The position numbers were made by a program, and so were the translations under genes. Shown in pieces: positions 16,626 through 23,775 of a stretch of DNA of 40,290 nt (position 1 is the first letter of the stretch; each line of letters opens with the position of its first letter). Under the pieces are notes generated by a model that saw only the letters and a list, made by a program, of their open reading frames with translations, ran no database searches and was not told where the DNA came from. The DNA is from Bradyrhizobium macuxiense (lineage in GTDB: Bacteria > Pseudomonadota > Alphaproteobacteria > Rhizobiales > Xanthobacteraceae), in NCBI RefSeq assembly GCF_001542415.1, contig NZ_LNCU01000107.1:124461-164750 (forward strand), written 5' to 3'.

Positions 16626-17876
16626 ATGAAAGTGCAGGCCATTAGGACGGCGTTACCCGCCCCAGAACCTGCTATTACGCCTCAAGATCTCGTCGATCGA
16701 GCGGCAGCTATGCGCGACGTCCTACGAGACACTCAAGACGAGACCGACGCGCGAGGCTACTTTTCTGAAGAGATCAACCAGCGATTTGTCGAAGCGGGCT
16801 TCTACCGGATCCTGCAACCGAAGATGTTCGGTGGTTATGAGTTCGACTATGAAACGTTTTTCCGAGTGATGGTCGAAATCTCCCGCGGTCATCCAGCCGC
16901 AGGATGGTGCCTGACGTTGTCAGCTTCTCATGCGCCGGTCATCGCTTCGCACTGGTCGGAAGCCGCGCAGATCGAAATTTTTGGTTCATCGGGACATTTC
17001 GCGGCACCTCACCGAGCTGTGCCAGGCGGCACCTGCCTGCCGGCTGAGGGGGGGTATATCATTAGTGGCGTGTGGCCATACTCGTCTGGAATTCCGCACA
17101 GTACACACTTCTTCGGTGCGACGCTGCTTCAGACCTCGTTCCCACCAAGAGTGCTCCACTTCTTGGTACCGCGCGGGCAGTACACCGTTCTCAGCGATTG
17201 GGGCGGAGACCGTACCTTGGGGATGCGTGGCTCTGGCTCGAATAGCGTTAAGCTGGAAAACGTCTTCGTACCGGAGCATATGACCGCTTTCATCGACAAG
17301 ATGGGAGTAGGGCAGGATCTTCGAGATGGTACGCCCGGTACGCGCCTGCACGGCAATCCGATGTATCTGGGGATGCTCATGGGCCCCTATCACGCCGCCT
17401 TGACGTCTCCTATCGTCGGTGCTGCGCTCGCCGCGATCGACGAGTATCGGGACATTCTGCTGTCGCAGAACACATTCGCGCCACCGATCACGAAACGTCT
17501 CTTCGAGACCGACTTCCAAGTCTCCTATGGCCGAGCCATTGCGTTGACCGATGCGGCGGAAGGCGTGCTGATTCAGGCCATGCGGAAGCACATGGATTAT
17601 TGTCGGCGGTGGGCGGAAACGGGTGTGCCGGCCTCGCCGGAAGAAAACTTCCGCCTCTGGGGCATGCTGCAGAGCGGCGCGCGACTTGCCTGCGATGCCA
17701 CCGAACTTCTGTTCCAGACTGCCGGGTCGACCGCGTCGCGGAAGGGGTCAAAGATGGTCCGTTACTTCAGTGACGCCCAGATGTATCGAGGACATATGTC
17801 TTCTCAATACCAAACTTTCGCAAAGTACATCGCTCGCTGCAATCTCGGATTGCCGACTGGCTTCTTGGACCTCTGA
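16626..17876 (+). CDS. Acyl-CoA-dehydrogenase-fold flavin monooxygenase (HpaH-C2/HsaA/DszC type)
   Basis: 416 residues from the ATG at 16626 (GGAGAG just upstream); an alternative ATG at 16581 overlaps the transporter stop. The N-terminal helical domain has EEINQRFVEAGFYRILQPKM and FGGYEFDYETFFRVMVEISR, then HPAAGWCLTLSASHAPVIAS, the pattern of group D two-component monooxygenases rather than true acyl-CoA dehydrogenases, whose catalytic Glu I do not see. The C-terminal helices include LFQTAGSTASRKGSKMVRYF and SDAQMYRGHMSSQYQTF. Such enzymes use reduced flavin from a partner reductase to hydroxylate phenols or oxidise heteroatoms. The partner is probably the reductase at 14683. Ring hydroxylation of a phenolic intermediate is the likeliest role; the true substrate is unknown. 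Confidence 0.78.
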   Translation: MKVQAIRTALPAPEPAITPQDLVDRAAAMRDVLRDTQDETDARGYFSEEINQRFVEAGFYRILQPKMFGGYEFDYETFFRVMVEISRGHPAAGWCLTLSASHAPVIASHWSEAAQIEIFGSSGHFAAPHRAVPGGTCLPAEGGYIISGVWPYSSGIPHSTHFFGATLLQTSFPPRVLHFLVPRGQYTVLSDWGGDRTLGMRGSGSNSVKLENVFVPEHMTAFIDKMGVGQDLRDGTPGTRLHGNPMYLGMLMGPYHAALTSPIVGAALAAIDEYRDILLSQNTFAPPITKRLFETDFQVSYGRAIALTDAAEGVLIQAMRKHMDYCRRWAETGVPASPEENFRLWGMLQSGARLACDATELLFQTAGSTASRKGSKMVRYFSDAQMYRGHMSSQYQTFAKYIARCNLGLPTGFLDL

Positions 17877-17897
17877 GAACGACTTGAGAGGTAGGAC

Positions 17898-18974
17898 GTG
17901 AACCAAGCTCCATCGAAATCGCCTCCGCTGATCTTAGCAGATCAGGGCTTCTTTTGGACTGGCATCCATCGCCAGCACACGCCGAACGGCACGATTGCTT
18001 CTGGACAGATGTTCGTCCAGTTCCAAATTCCCGAACGGGTTTTGCATCCGTATCCGATCGTCATGGTCCATGGTGGTGGCGGGCAGGGATTGGACTTTCT
18101 CGGCACCCCCGACGGACGCCCGGGATGGGCAACCTACTTTCTACGACAAGGCTACGCGGTCTATGTCGTCGACCGGCCAGGTCACGGGCGCTCGCCTCTT
18201 CATCCCGAGGCGCTCGGTCCAATGACACCTCCACTCGCCTACGAACCTGCCATGACGCTGTTCACCGCGCCTGGCAAGCAGCCGAACGCCTGGCCAAATG
18301 CGCAGAAACACACTCAGTGGCCCGGAACCGGTGTCATCGGCGATCTGACTCTGGACCAATTCATTGCGGGGCAGGGTCCTTTCCTCGTCTTCCTGGCGCA
18401 AACGCAGCAGCTGATGCAGAACGCAGGCGCTGAATTACTCGACCGTATCGGCCCAGCGATCCTGCTAACACATTCCATGGGAGGTCCCTTCGGCTGGCTA
18501 GTGGCTGATGTTCGACCCAAGCTTGTTAAGGGCATCGTCGCCGTCGAACCCTTGGGGCCGCCCTTCGCACAATTGCCGATGGGACTCGGAGATCTCTCAT
18601 ACGGACTCACGACCATTCCGATGACATTCAGCCCACCCGTGAAAAGTCCGACTGAACTAGGACGGGAAACACGCAAGCCATCGAAGATTGGGCTGGCCGA
18701 CTGCTTCGTCCAGACGGAGCCGGCGAGGCAACTTCCGAATCTCTCGTCCATTCCGGTCGCTGTCGTCACATCGGAAGCGTCAGCCTGGTCCATGCAAGAT
18801 CATGGCACGGTTGATTTTCTCGTCCAGGCAGGAGTCCAAGCGGCTCATTTGCGGCTCGAAGACCACGGTCTGCGCGGCAACGGCCATCTTATGATGCAGG
18901 AGAGGAATAGCGATGAAATCGCGGCTTTCCTAGAAAGATGGATCTCGGAGCACGTGGTGGAAGAACAAGCGTAG
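17898..18974 (+). CDS. Alpha/beta-hydrolase, probable esterase
   Basis: 358 residues, GTG start behind GAGAGGTAGG, 21 bp after the monooxygenase. It shows an oxyanion-hole segment HGGGGQG at 58-64, YVVDRPGHGRS ending at 99, the nucleophile Ser193 in THSMGGPFG (Thr replaces the usual Gly before the His), and a C-terminal His330 in GNGHLMMQERNSDEI. Glu217 in VAVEPLG is a candidate acid. No signal peptide is present, so it is cytoplasmic. Placed between a monooxygenase and a benzylic hydroxylase, it could hydrolyse an ester or lactone formed during aromatic breakdown. The family is broad; function beyond hydrolase is not established. Confidence 0.8.
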   Translation: MNQAPSKSPPLILADQGFFWTGIHRQHTPNGTIASGQMFVQFQIPERVLHPYPIVMVHGGGGQGLDFLGTPDGRPGWATYFLRQGYAVYVVDRPGHGRSPLHPEALGPMTPPLAYEPAMTLFTAPGKQPNAWPNAQKHTQWPGTGVIGDLTLDQFIAGQGPFLVFLAQTQQLMQNAGAELLDRIGPAILLTHSMGGPFGWLVADVRPKLVKGIVAVEPLGPPFAQLPMGLGDLSYGLTTIPMTFSPPVKSPTELGRETRKPSKIGLADCFVQTEPARQLPNLSSIPVAVVTSEASAWSMQDHGTVDFLVQAGVQAAHLRLEDHGLRGNGHLMMQERNSDEIAAFLERWISEHVVEEQA

Positions 18975-19096
18975 GCGTTTGTTACGCCTCCTTCGCGCCG
19001 TGGCATTTTCGGCCAAGCAACAGCGCGAGGCAAGTCAACCGTCTAAGCAACTACAAATGAACTGAATATAATTATTACGTCCGCGGGAGGTGCTGG

Positions 19097-19486
19097 GTGC
19101 TTCGCTTCTATCATTCGTCTCAATCGATCGGTTGCCGACTGGCGCACTTCCTTCAAGATCGCCGGACCAAGAGCGTTCTAGCGTCTGCCGTCTTTTTGGT
19201 GATTGCGGGAACGACCACGGGGGCTGTCGCACAGTCGGCCGGTCAATGGAAAACGCCAGAGCAAATCTATGGGTCGGTTTGCGCATACTGCCACGATGCG
19301 CGCATCGGACCGACCATTCGAGGACGTCAACTTGATGAAGGAATGATCGTCGCGATTGTCACGAACGGCTTGCGGCAGATGCCAGCGTTCCGGCCGACCG
19401 ATTTTTCGGATGACGAGCTGAAAGCACTTGCGCGTTGGTTGCATGATAGTGCGAAACCGTCTGAACCGGCCGAGGTGAAACGATGA
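19097..19486 (+). CDS. pchC: Cytochrome c subunit of a p-cresol methylhydroxylase-type enzyme
   Basis: 129 residues, GTG start at 19097 behind GCGGGAGG. A signal region leads to a cleavage site after AVA (residue 45), and the mature 84-residue domain carries the heme c motif CAYCH at 62-66 and a likely Met ligand at 95 in LRQMPAF. It is periplasmic. Length, single heme, position two genes before the VAO/PCMH flavoprotein, and a 4-bp overlap with the PchX-like gene match the pchC-pchX-pchF order described for Pseudomonas p-cresol plasmids. It would take electrons from the flavoprotein after benzylic hydroxylation and pass them to the respiratory chain. Confidence 0.85.
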   Translation: MLRFYHSSQSIGCRLAHFLQDRRTKSVLASAVFLVIAGTTTGAVAQSAGQWKTPEQIYGSVCAYCHDARIGPTIRGRQLDEGMIVAIVTNGLRQMPAFRPTDFSDDELKALARWLHDSAKPSEPAEVKR

Positions 19487-20172
19487 GCATATCGCGGCGC
19501 TCGCTCTTAAACGCATCTCTCGCCTTCACCGCCAGCACAGCCATCTCTCCGGGCTTATCTCGCGCATCGACGCTTGTGGCGCGCGAAATAATATCGTCAA
19601 CCCGCCTGTTCGTAAGTCAATGCATTGCCGGTTCAACTGTCTCGGCCACTTTCGTCGACGGAATAGCCGCGGGCTTGTATCACTCAAACGGCCAGTTATC
19701 GCCGCCGGCACTCACGCCCGTCGTGTCCGGCTCGACGTTCGGTCAAGTAGTGAGCGATCTTGAAGGTGCACGAGGCTCGACCGTGTTCGCGCTTCTTTCC
19801 GGCGAGGATGCCGTTCTTGTGAATGAGGGTCTGCGAGTGGTTGGAGCCAAAGTCGTCTCCTACGGCACCCACAATGCGAACGCCCACCGGTTCGTTACGG
19901 GGTCTTTCTGCGCAGGTGTCGGTGGTATTTTTGCTTCAAGCTTGGAGGCCGGCGTCGGCAATTGCACGATCGACGAGATCTGCCTTGGCCGCGTGTCTGC
20001 AGCACCCCCGCGACTTGTGCAATCTGGATCAGAATGGCCCTTCCGATTGGGGTATGTCCTGGCGCGCTCGATGTCCGGCGGTAGCTCGGATGTCCCAGCA
20101 AGCGTGCTGCAGGAGGGCTGGTATCGATTTCCGTTCGACACCGACCTCGTGTCCGTCGTTAGCAAAATCTAA
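19483..20172 (+). CDS. PchX-like exported protein between PCMH subunit genes
   Basis: 229 residues. The ATG overlaps the cytochrome stop (ATGA), so translation is coupled. The N-terminus is a twin-arginine-like leader (SRRSLLNASLAFTAS, cleavage near SRAS at about 29), implying folded export through Tat. The rest is globular and Gly/Ser/Val rich (VFALLSGEDAVLVNEGLRVV, SYGTHNANAHRF), with no catalytic motif I can name. The position equals that of pchX, a gene of unknown function between the cytochrome and flavoprotein genes in classical p-cresol operons. A role in maturation, flavin attachment or Tat hitch-hiking of the leaderless flavoprotein is attractive but unproved. Confidence 0.7.
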   Translation: MSISRRSLLNASLAFTASTAISPGLSRASTLVAREIISSTRLFVSQCIAGSTVSATFVDGIAAGLYHSNGQLSPPALTPVVSGSTFGQVVSDLEGARGSTVFALLSGEDAVLVNEGLRVVGAKVVSYGTHNANAHRFVTGSFCAGVGGIFASSLEAGVGNCTIDEICLGRVSAAPPRLVQSGSEWPFRLGYVLARSMSGGSSDVPASVLQEGWYRFPFDTDLVSVVSKI

Positions 20173-20183
20173 GAGGCGTTGCC

Positions 20184-21722
20184 ATGAACGACAGCATTAT
20201 TCTTCCTGAGGGTCTAACGAAGACCGCCTTCGCAAAAGCCGTCGAGGCGTTCCGGGGCGTCGTCGGCGCAGACAATGTAATTGTCGATCTCGATCGTCTT
20301 GTCCCATACGCAAAGATCATGATTCCAGAGGACGAGAAGCTTCACCAGCCGTCGGCCGTGATCATTCCCTTGAGTGTCGAGCACGTCCAAAGCGTGGTGA
20401 GCCTTGCCAATCAATACAAGACGCCTTTGTGGCCTATCTCGACAGGCCGCAATTTCGGTTATGGCTCGGCCGCGCCGGCAACGGCGGGGCAGATCGTCCT
20501 TGATCTCCGGCGCATGAACAAGATCATCGACGTTGATCCAGAAATGTGCACCGCCTTGGTCGAGCCTGGCGTCACCTACGAACAATTGCGCAACTACATC
20601 GAAGAACGGAAGCTGCCGTTGTGGATCAGCTTCCCATCATCTGGTCCCATTGTCGGGCCGGTAGGAAACACGCTCGACCGTGGCGTTGGTTACAATCGCT
20701 GTGGCGAACACGCTGCCAACTTTTGTGGCCTCGAGGTCGTTCTTCCGAACGGCGAGCTCGTTCGAACGGCGATGGGCGGTGTAAAAGGCGGAAGCGCATG
20801 GCAAGCCTACCGCTGGGGATATGGACCATGGGTTGATGGCTTGTTCGCTCAATCCAACCTCGGCATTGTTACCAAAATGGGACTGTGGTTGATGCGCAAG
20901 CCATCCGCATCGAAAACGTTCACTGCGGTTTGGAATGATCTCGAGGGCGCAGCTAAGGGCGTCAACGTCTTGCGCAATCTGCGCTTAAACAACGTCCTTG
21001 AGAATTCGTTGTTGGGCCATCTGCTATATGGCGTCGCGTGTGACGTGCCCCGCAACGCCCTTTACAAGGGTCCAGGCGCGATCCCGGACGAGGTCGTGGC
21101 GGAAATTGCTAAAAAGGCCGGCGCGGGTATTTGGAATTCTTTGGCGACGCTGTACGGAACCGAAGAGCAGATCGCCGTTAACTTCAAGATCGTGAAGGAA
21201 GCCTTCGCACCGACCGGCGCAATCGTCCTCAGTGAAGAGGAGGTTGGACCAAACCCGGTCTTCCAGCATTGGAAGGGAAATATGACTGGCCGGCCAGATC
21301 TTTCTGAATTCGGCATCTATAACTTCCGCGGGGGTGGTGGATCCGCCTGGTTTGCGCCGCTTGCGCCCGCTCGCTCCGAAGACTTCAAGAAGCAGGTTGA
21401 GCTTGTGAAGACCACGTTAGCCGAATTCGGCTTCGATTACTTGGGTGGCTTTCTCATTGGCGGACGGCATATGGAGCATGTCTGCGAACTAGCCTTTGAC
21501 CGCACCGATCCCGAAGAGATGCAGCGGGCCTATCTCTGTTATGACAAATTGCTGCAAGTCAACGCAGCCGCAGGCTACGCGGTGTACCGAACCAACACTG
21601 CGTTTATGAACAAGGTGGCTGACATCTACGGACCTGCGCAGAAAAATCTCAATCGAACGTTGAAGCGCGCTCTCGACCCGAACGGGATTATTGCGCCCGG
21701 AAAATCGGGCATATTCGTGTAA
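20184..21722 (+). CDS. pchF: VAO/PCMH-family flavoprotein, benzylic hydroxylase of 4-alkylphenols
   Basis: 512 residues, 11 bp after the PchX-like gene. The FAD domain has PISTGRNFGYGSAAP at 84-98 and SSGPIVGPVGNTLDRGVGYN at 152-171. The C-terminal cap has GGGGSAWFAP at 383-392, GRHMEHV, GYAVYRTNTAFM at 464-475 and a closing DPNGIIAPGKSG. By position, Tyr93 and Tyr468-Arg469 correspond to the substrate-binding Tyr95, Tyr473 and Arg474 of p-cresol methylhydroxylase, and Tyr379 (GIYNFRG) to its FAD-linking Tyr384; there is no His at the vanillyl-alcohol-oxidase site. With a dedicated cytochrome it is a dehydrogenase/hydroxylase: a quinone methide is formed and water added at the benzylic carbon. 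p-Cresol, 4-ethylphenol, 4-alkylguaiacols, eugenol or pinoresinol are possible substrates; two following Calpha-dehydrogenase-like SDRs favour a secondary alcohol product. Confidence 0.85.
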   Translation: MNDSIILPEGLTKTAFAKAVEAFRGVVGADNVIVDLDRLVPYAKIMIPEDEKLHQPSAVIIPLSVEHVQSVVSLANQYKTPLWPISTGRNFGYGSAAPATAGQIVLDLRRMNKIIDVDPEMCTALVEPGVTYEQLRNYIEERKLPLWISFPSSGPIVGPVGNTLDRGVGYNRCGEHAANFCGLEVVLPNGELVRTAMGGVKGGSAWQAYRWGYGPWVDGLFAQSNLGIVTKMGLWLMRKPSASKTFTAVWNDLEGAAKGVNVLRNLRLNNVLENSLLGHLLYGVACDVPRNALYKGPGAIPDEVVAEIAKKAGAGIWNSLATLYGTEEQIAVNFKIVKEAFAPTGAIVLSEEEVGPNPVFQHWKGNMTGRPDLSEFGIYNFRGGGGSAWFAPLAPARSEDFKKQVELVKTTLAEFGFDYLGGFLIGGRHMEHVCELAFDRTDPEEMQRAYLCYDKLLQVNAAAGYAVYRTNTAFMNKVADIYGPAQKNLNRTLKRALDPNGIIAPGKSGIFV

Positions 21723-21748
21723 CTCCCGCTGATATCCGAGGAAAAGTC

Positions 21749-22642
21749 ATGCAGGTTCTAGAAGATAAGGTTGCTTTCATCACCGGAGGAGCAAGTGGCA
21801 TCGGATTTGGGATGGCACGCGCCTTCCTCGCTCATGGCATGAAGGTCATCATCGCGGACATTCGCCAACAGCATCTCGACGCTGCGGCGGCTGCTCTCGA
21901 TCGCTCGAACAAAAATTTCCATCTGATTCGACTGGATATCACAGACCGGGATGCAATCGAGCGCGCGGCCGATGAGGCTGAGCGCGTCTTCGGCAATATC
22001 CACGTGCTCTGCAACAACGCCGGGGTGGCCAGCACAGTCCCAATGGATCAAGCCTCCCATGCGGATTGGGATTTCGTGCTCAATATCAACTTGGGTGGTG
22101 TCATCAATGGAGCGGTTACTTTTCTTCCGCGCATCAAAGCGCACGGCCAGGGAGGGCATGTCGTCAATACCTCATCCATGGGCGGGATCCTTCCGTTGCT
22201 CAATCCAGGCGGTATCTATTCGACGTCGAAATTCGCGGTACGCGGCCTTACGGAGGCTCTTCGTTTGGCGCTGGCGCCACATAATATAGGCGTCTCCCTG
22301 CTTTGCCCCGGTCTTGTGCGCAGTAATCTTGCTGACACGACACTTCATCTCGATCCATCCGGTTCGCAAGACCCGGGTAGCCCGTTCGGCGATGGTGAGT
22401 CGCCATTGGAAGCCGGTATGGATCCTCTCGACGTAGGCGAGCGCGTGGTCTCCGGAATTCTCAGCAATGAGGCCTACATTCTTTCGCACGGCGAGTTCAA
22501 AGACGAAGTTCGTGAAGCGTTCGCGGAGATCATCGATGCATTCCCGGACAATCAGATGATCGATCCAAAGCGTGCCGCCCTTGAAGCCATGCGGCGTCAG
22601 GCAACAATTGATGCGAAGAGAGTCGCGGCCAACATTCAATAG
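21749..22642 (+). CDS. Short-chain dehydrogenase, LigD/LigL (Calpha-dehydrogenase)-like
   Basis: 297 residues, ATG behind GAGGAAAAG, 26 bp after the flavoprotein gene. Cofactor loop TGGASGIG at 12-19, NNAG at 89-92, catalytic Ser142/143 with Tyr157 and Lys161 (YSTSK). The C-terminal extension (MDPLDVGERVVSGILSNEAY, ILSHGEFKDEVREAF) is longer than in minimal SDRs and resembles lignin-dimer Calpha-dehydrogenases LigD and LigL. The acidic Asp37 after the second strand suggests NAD rather than NADP. It likely oxidises the benzylic secondary alcohol made by the PCMH-type enzyme to an aryl ketone. Other aromatic or steroid alcohols are possible. Confidence 0.85.
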   Translation: MQVLEDKVAFITGGASGIGFGMARAFLAHGMKVIIADIRQQHLDAAAAALDRSNKNFHLIRLDITDRDAIERAADEAERVFGNIHVLCNNAGVASTVPMDQASHADWDFVLNINLGGVINGAVTFLPRIKAHGQGGHVVNTSSMGGILPLLNPGGIYSTSKFAVRGLTEALRLALAPHNIGVSLLCPGLVRSNLADTTLHLDPSGSQDPGSPFGDGESPLEAGMDPLDVGERVVSGILSNEAYILSHGEFKDEVREAFAEIIDAFPDNQMIDPKRAALEAMRRQATIDAKRVAANIQ

Positions 22643-22685
22643 ATCGCGGCTTAGCGCCGCCATAGCCCGGGAAGCTAACTCGACG

Positions 22686-23501
22686 ATGTCGGATATGTTC
22701 TCTGTCAAAGGATATGGTGCCATCATTACCGGCGGAGCAAGCGGAATTGGACTTGCTTTTGCTGAAGCATTGGCCGAAGGCGGCGCCCGGGTTGCAATCC
22801 TCGATCTGGATTCGAACTCTTTGAACTTGCAAGTCAACCGTCTATCAGCGAAAGGATTCGATGTTCGCGGTCGTGAACTCGATGTAACAAATCGCAAAGA
22901 GATCGATCAGGCGTTCGCCCACATCGCCGCGGAATTTGGCAAGGTTGATGTGGTTTTTGCCAATGCCGGAATTGACCCCGGCATTGGGTTCTCCAACCCG
23001 GATGGTACCCGGTCGCAGGAAGGCGCGATCGAGAATTATGAGGACGAGCGTTGGGATCGAAACATTGACGTCAATCTGAATGGCGTCTTTGCAACCATTC
23101 GCGCGGCCGCGCGTCACATGAAAGGAAGCGGTGGAGGTAGCATAGTCGTTACTACGTCCGTTGCTGCGTACCTTAACGAGGGCATGGTGGGGGCCGCATA
23201 CATGGCTGCGAAGGCAGGTGCGGCGCATCTGGCCCGCAATGCTGCTCTCGAACTGGCCCATTTCAACATTCGCGTGAACGCCATCGCACCTGGGTTCATT
23301 GTTACGAACATAGGAGGCGGCTGGCTCAAGCAACCGCAAATTCAGAAGTCAATTGGCGACATGATTCCAATCGGGCGCATCGGTAGCGCTGACGACCTGA
23401 AGGGGCTCGCGCTGTTCCTCGCTTCCCAGGCATCCAGCTACATCACTGGTGCGCAAATCCCGATTGATGGTGGTGGAAGTCTTGGAATGAGACGCACCTA
23501 A
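22686..23501 (+). CDS. Short-chain dehydrogenase/reductase
   Basis: 271 residues from the ATG at 22686; a longer frame from 22572 overlaps the previous gene and has no family match. TGGASGIG at 15-22, Asp40 at the end of the second strand (NAD preference), ANAG at 92-95, catalytic Ser158, Tyr172 and Lys176 (YMAAK), and the classical C-terminal GAQIPIDGGGSLGM. An insertion around 98-118 (DPGIGFSNPDGTRSQEGA) may shape the substrate pocket. Last gene of the co-directional unit, 43 bp after the first SDR. Having two SDRs suggests either opposite stereoisomers of one alcohol, as with LigD/LigL, or consecutive steps. Confidence 0.85.
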   Translation: MSDMFSVKGYGAIITGGASGIGLAFAEALAEGGARVAILDLDSNSLNLQVNRLSAKGFDVRGRELDVTNRKEIDQAFAHIAAEFGKVDVVFANAGIDPGIGFSNPDGTRSQEGAIENYEDERWDRNIDVNLNGVFATIRAAARHMKGSGGGSIVVTTSVAAYLNEGMVGAAYMAAKAGAAHLARNAALELAHFNIRVNAIAPGFIVTNIGGGWLKQPQIQKSIGDMIPIGRIGSADDLKGLALFLASQASSYITGAQIPIDGGGSLGMRRT

Positions 23502-23775
23502 ACATTTTGCGATCTCCAACGCTCGACGCACTCCTGCGTACACCCGCGACTCTTAGTTTCAGAGAAATGTAGCCGATGTTATGTCATGAGCTCCTTGAGC
23601 CGATGGATCATCGCCGATGCCCTTTGGACTTGAGGAGCCGCCGTACGTATTCCAGCACACCGCCTTTGCGCGAAGAGACATCGAATCGCGAAGCCGTAAT
23701 CCTTGCCTCGGGAATCTCAAATTCCGCGGCATGTTCGAACTAAGTTGAGAATACGCGGTGCAAAGGAAGATGAGC

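Noticed and set aside
16626..17876. True acyl-CoA dehydrogenase acting on CoA esters
   Set aside because: The catalytic Glu region is not seen and the N-terminal and C-terminal motifs suit group D flavin monooxygenases, with a flavin reductase in the same unit.
18975..18998. Small hairpin AGGCGT/ACGCCT after the alpha/beta-hydrolase gene as a terminator
   Set aside because: Only a 6-bp stem without T-run, and the cytochrome gene follows closely in the same direction, so termination there is not supported.
23502..23775. Possible gene fragment between the second SDR and the acyl-CoA ligase
   Set aside because: A minus-strand frame reads a plausible peptide (EFEIPEARITASRFDVSS) but is short and interrupted by stops; I cannot assign it.
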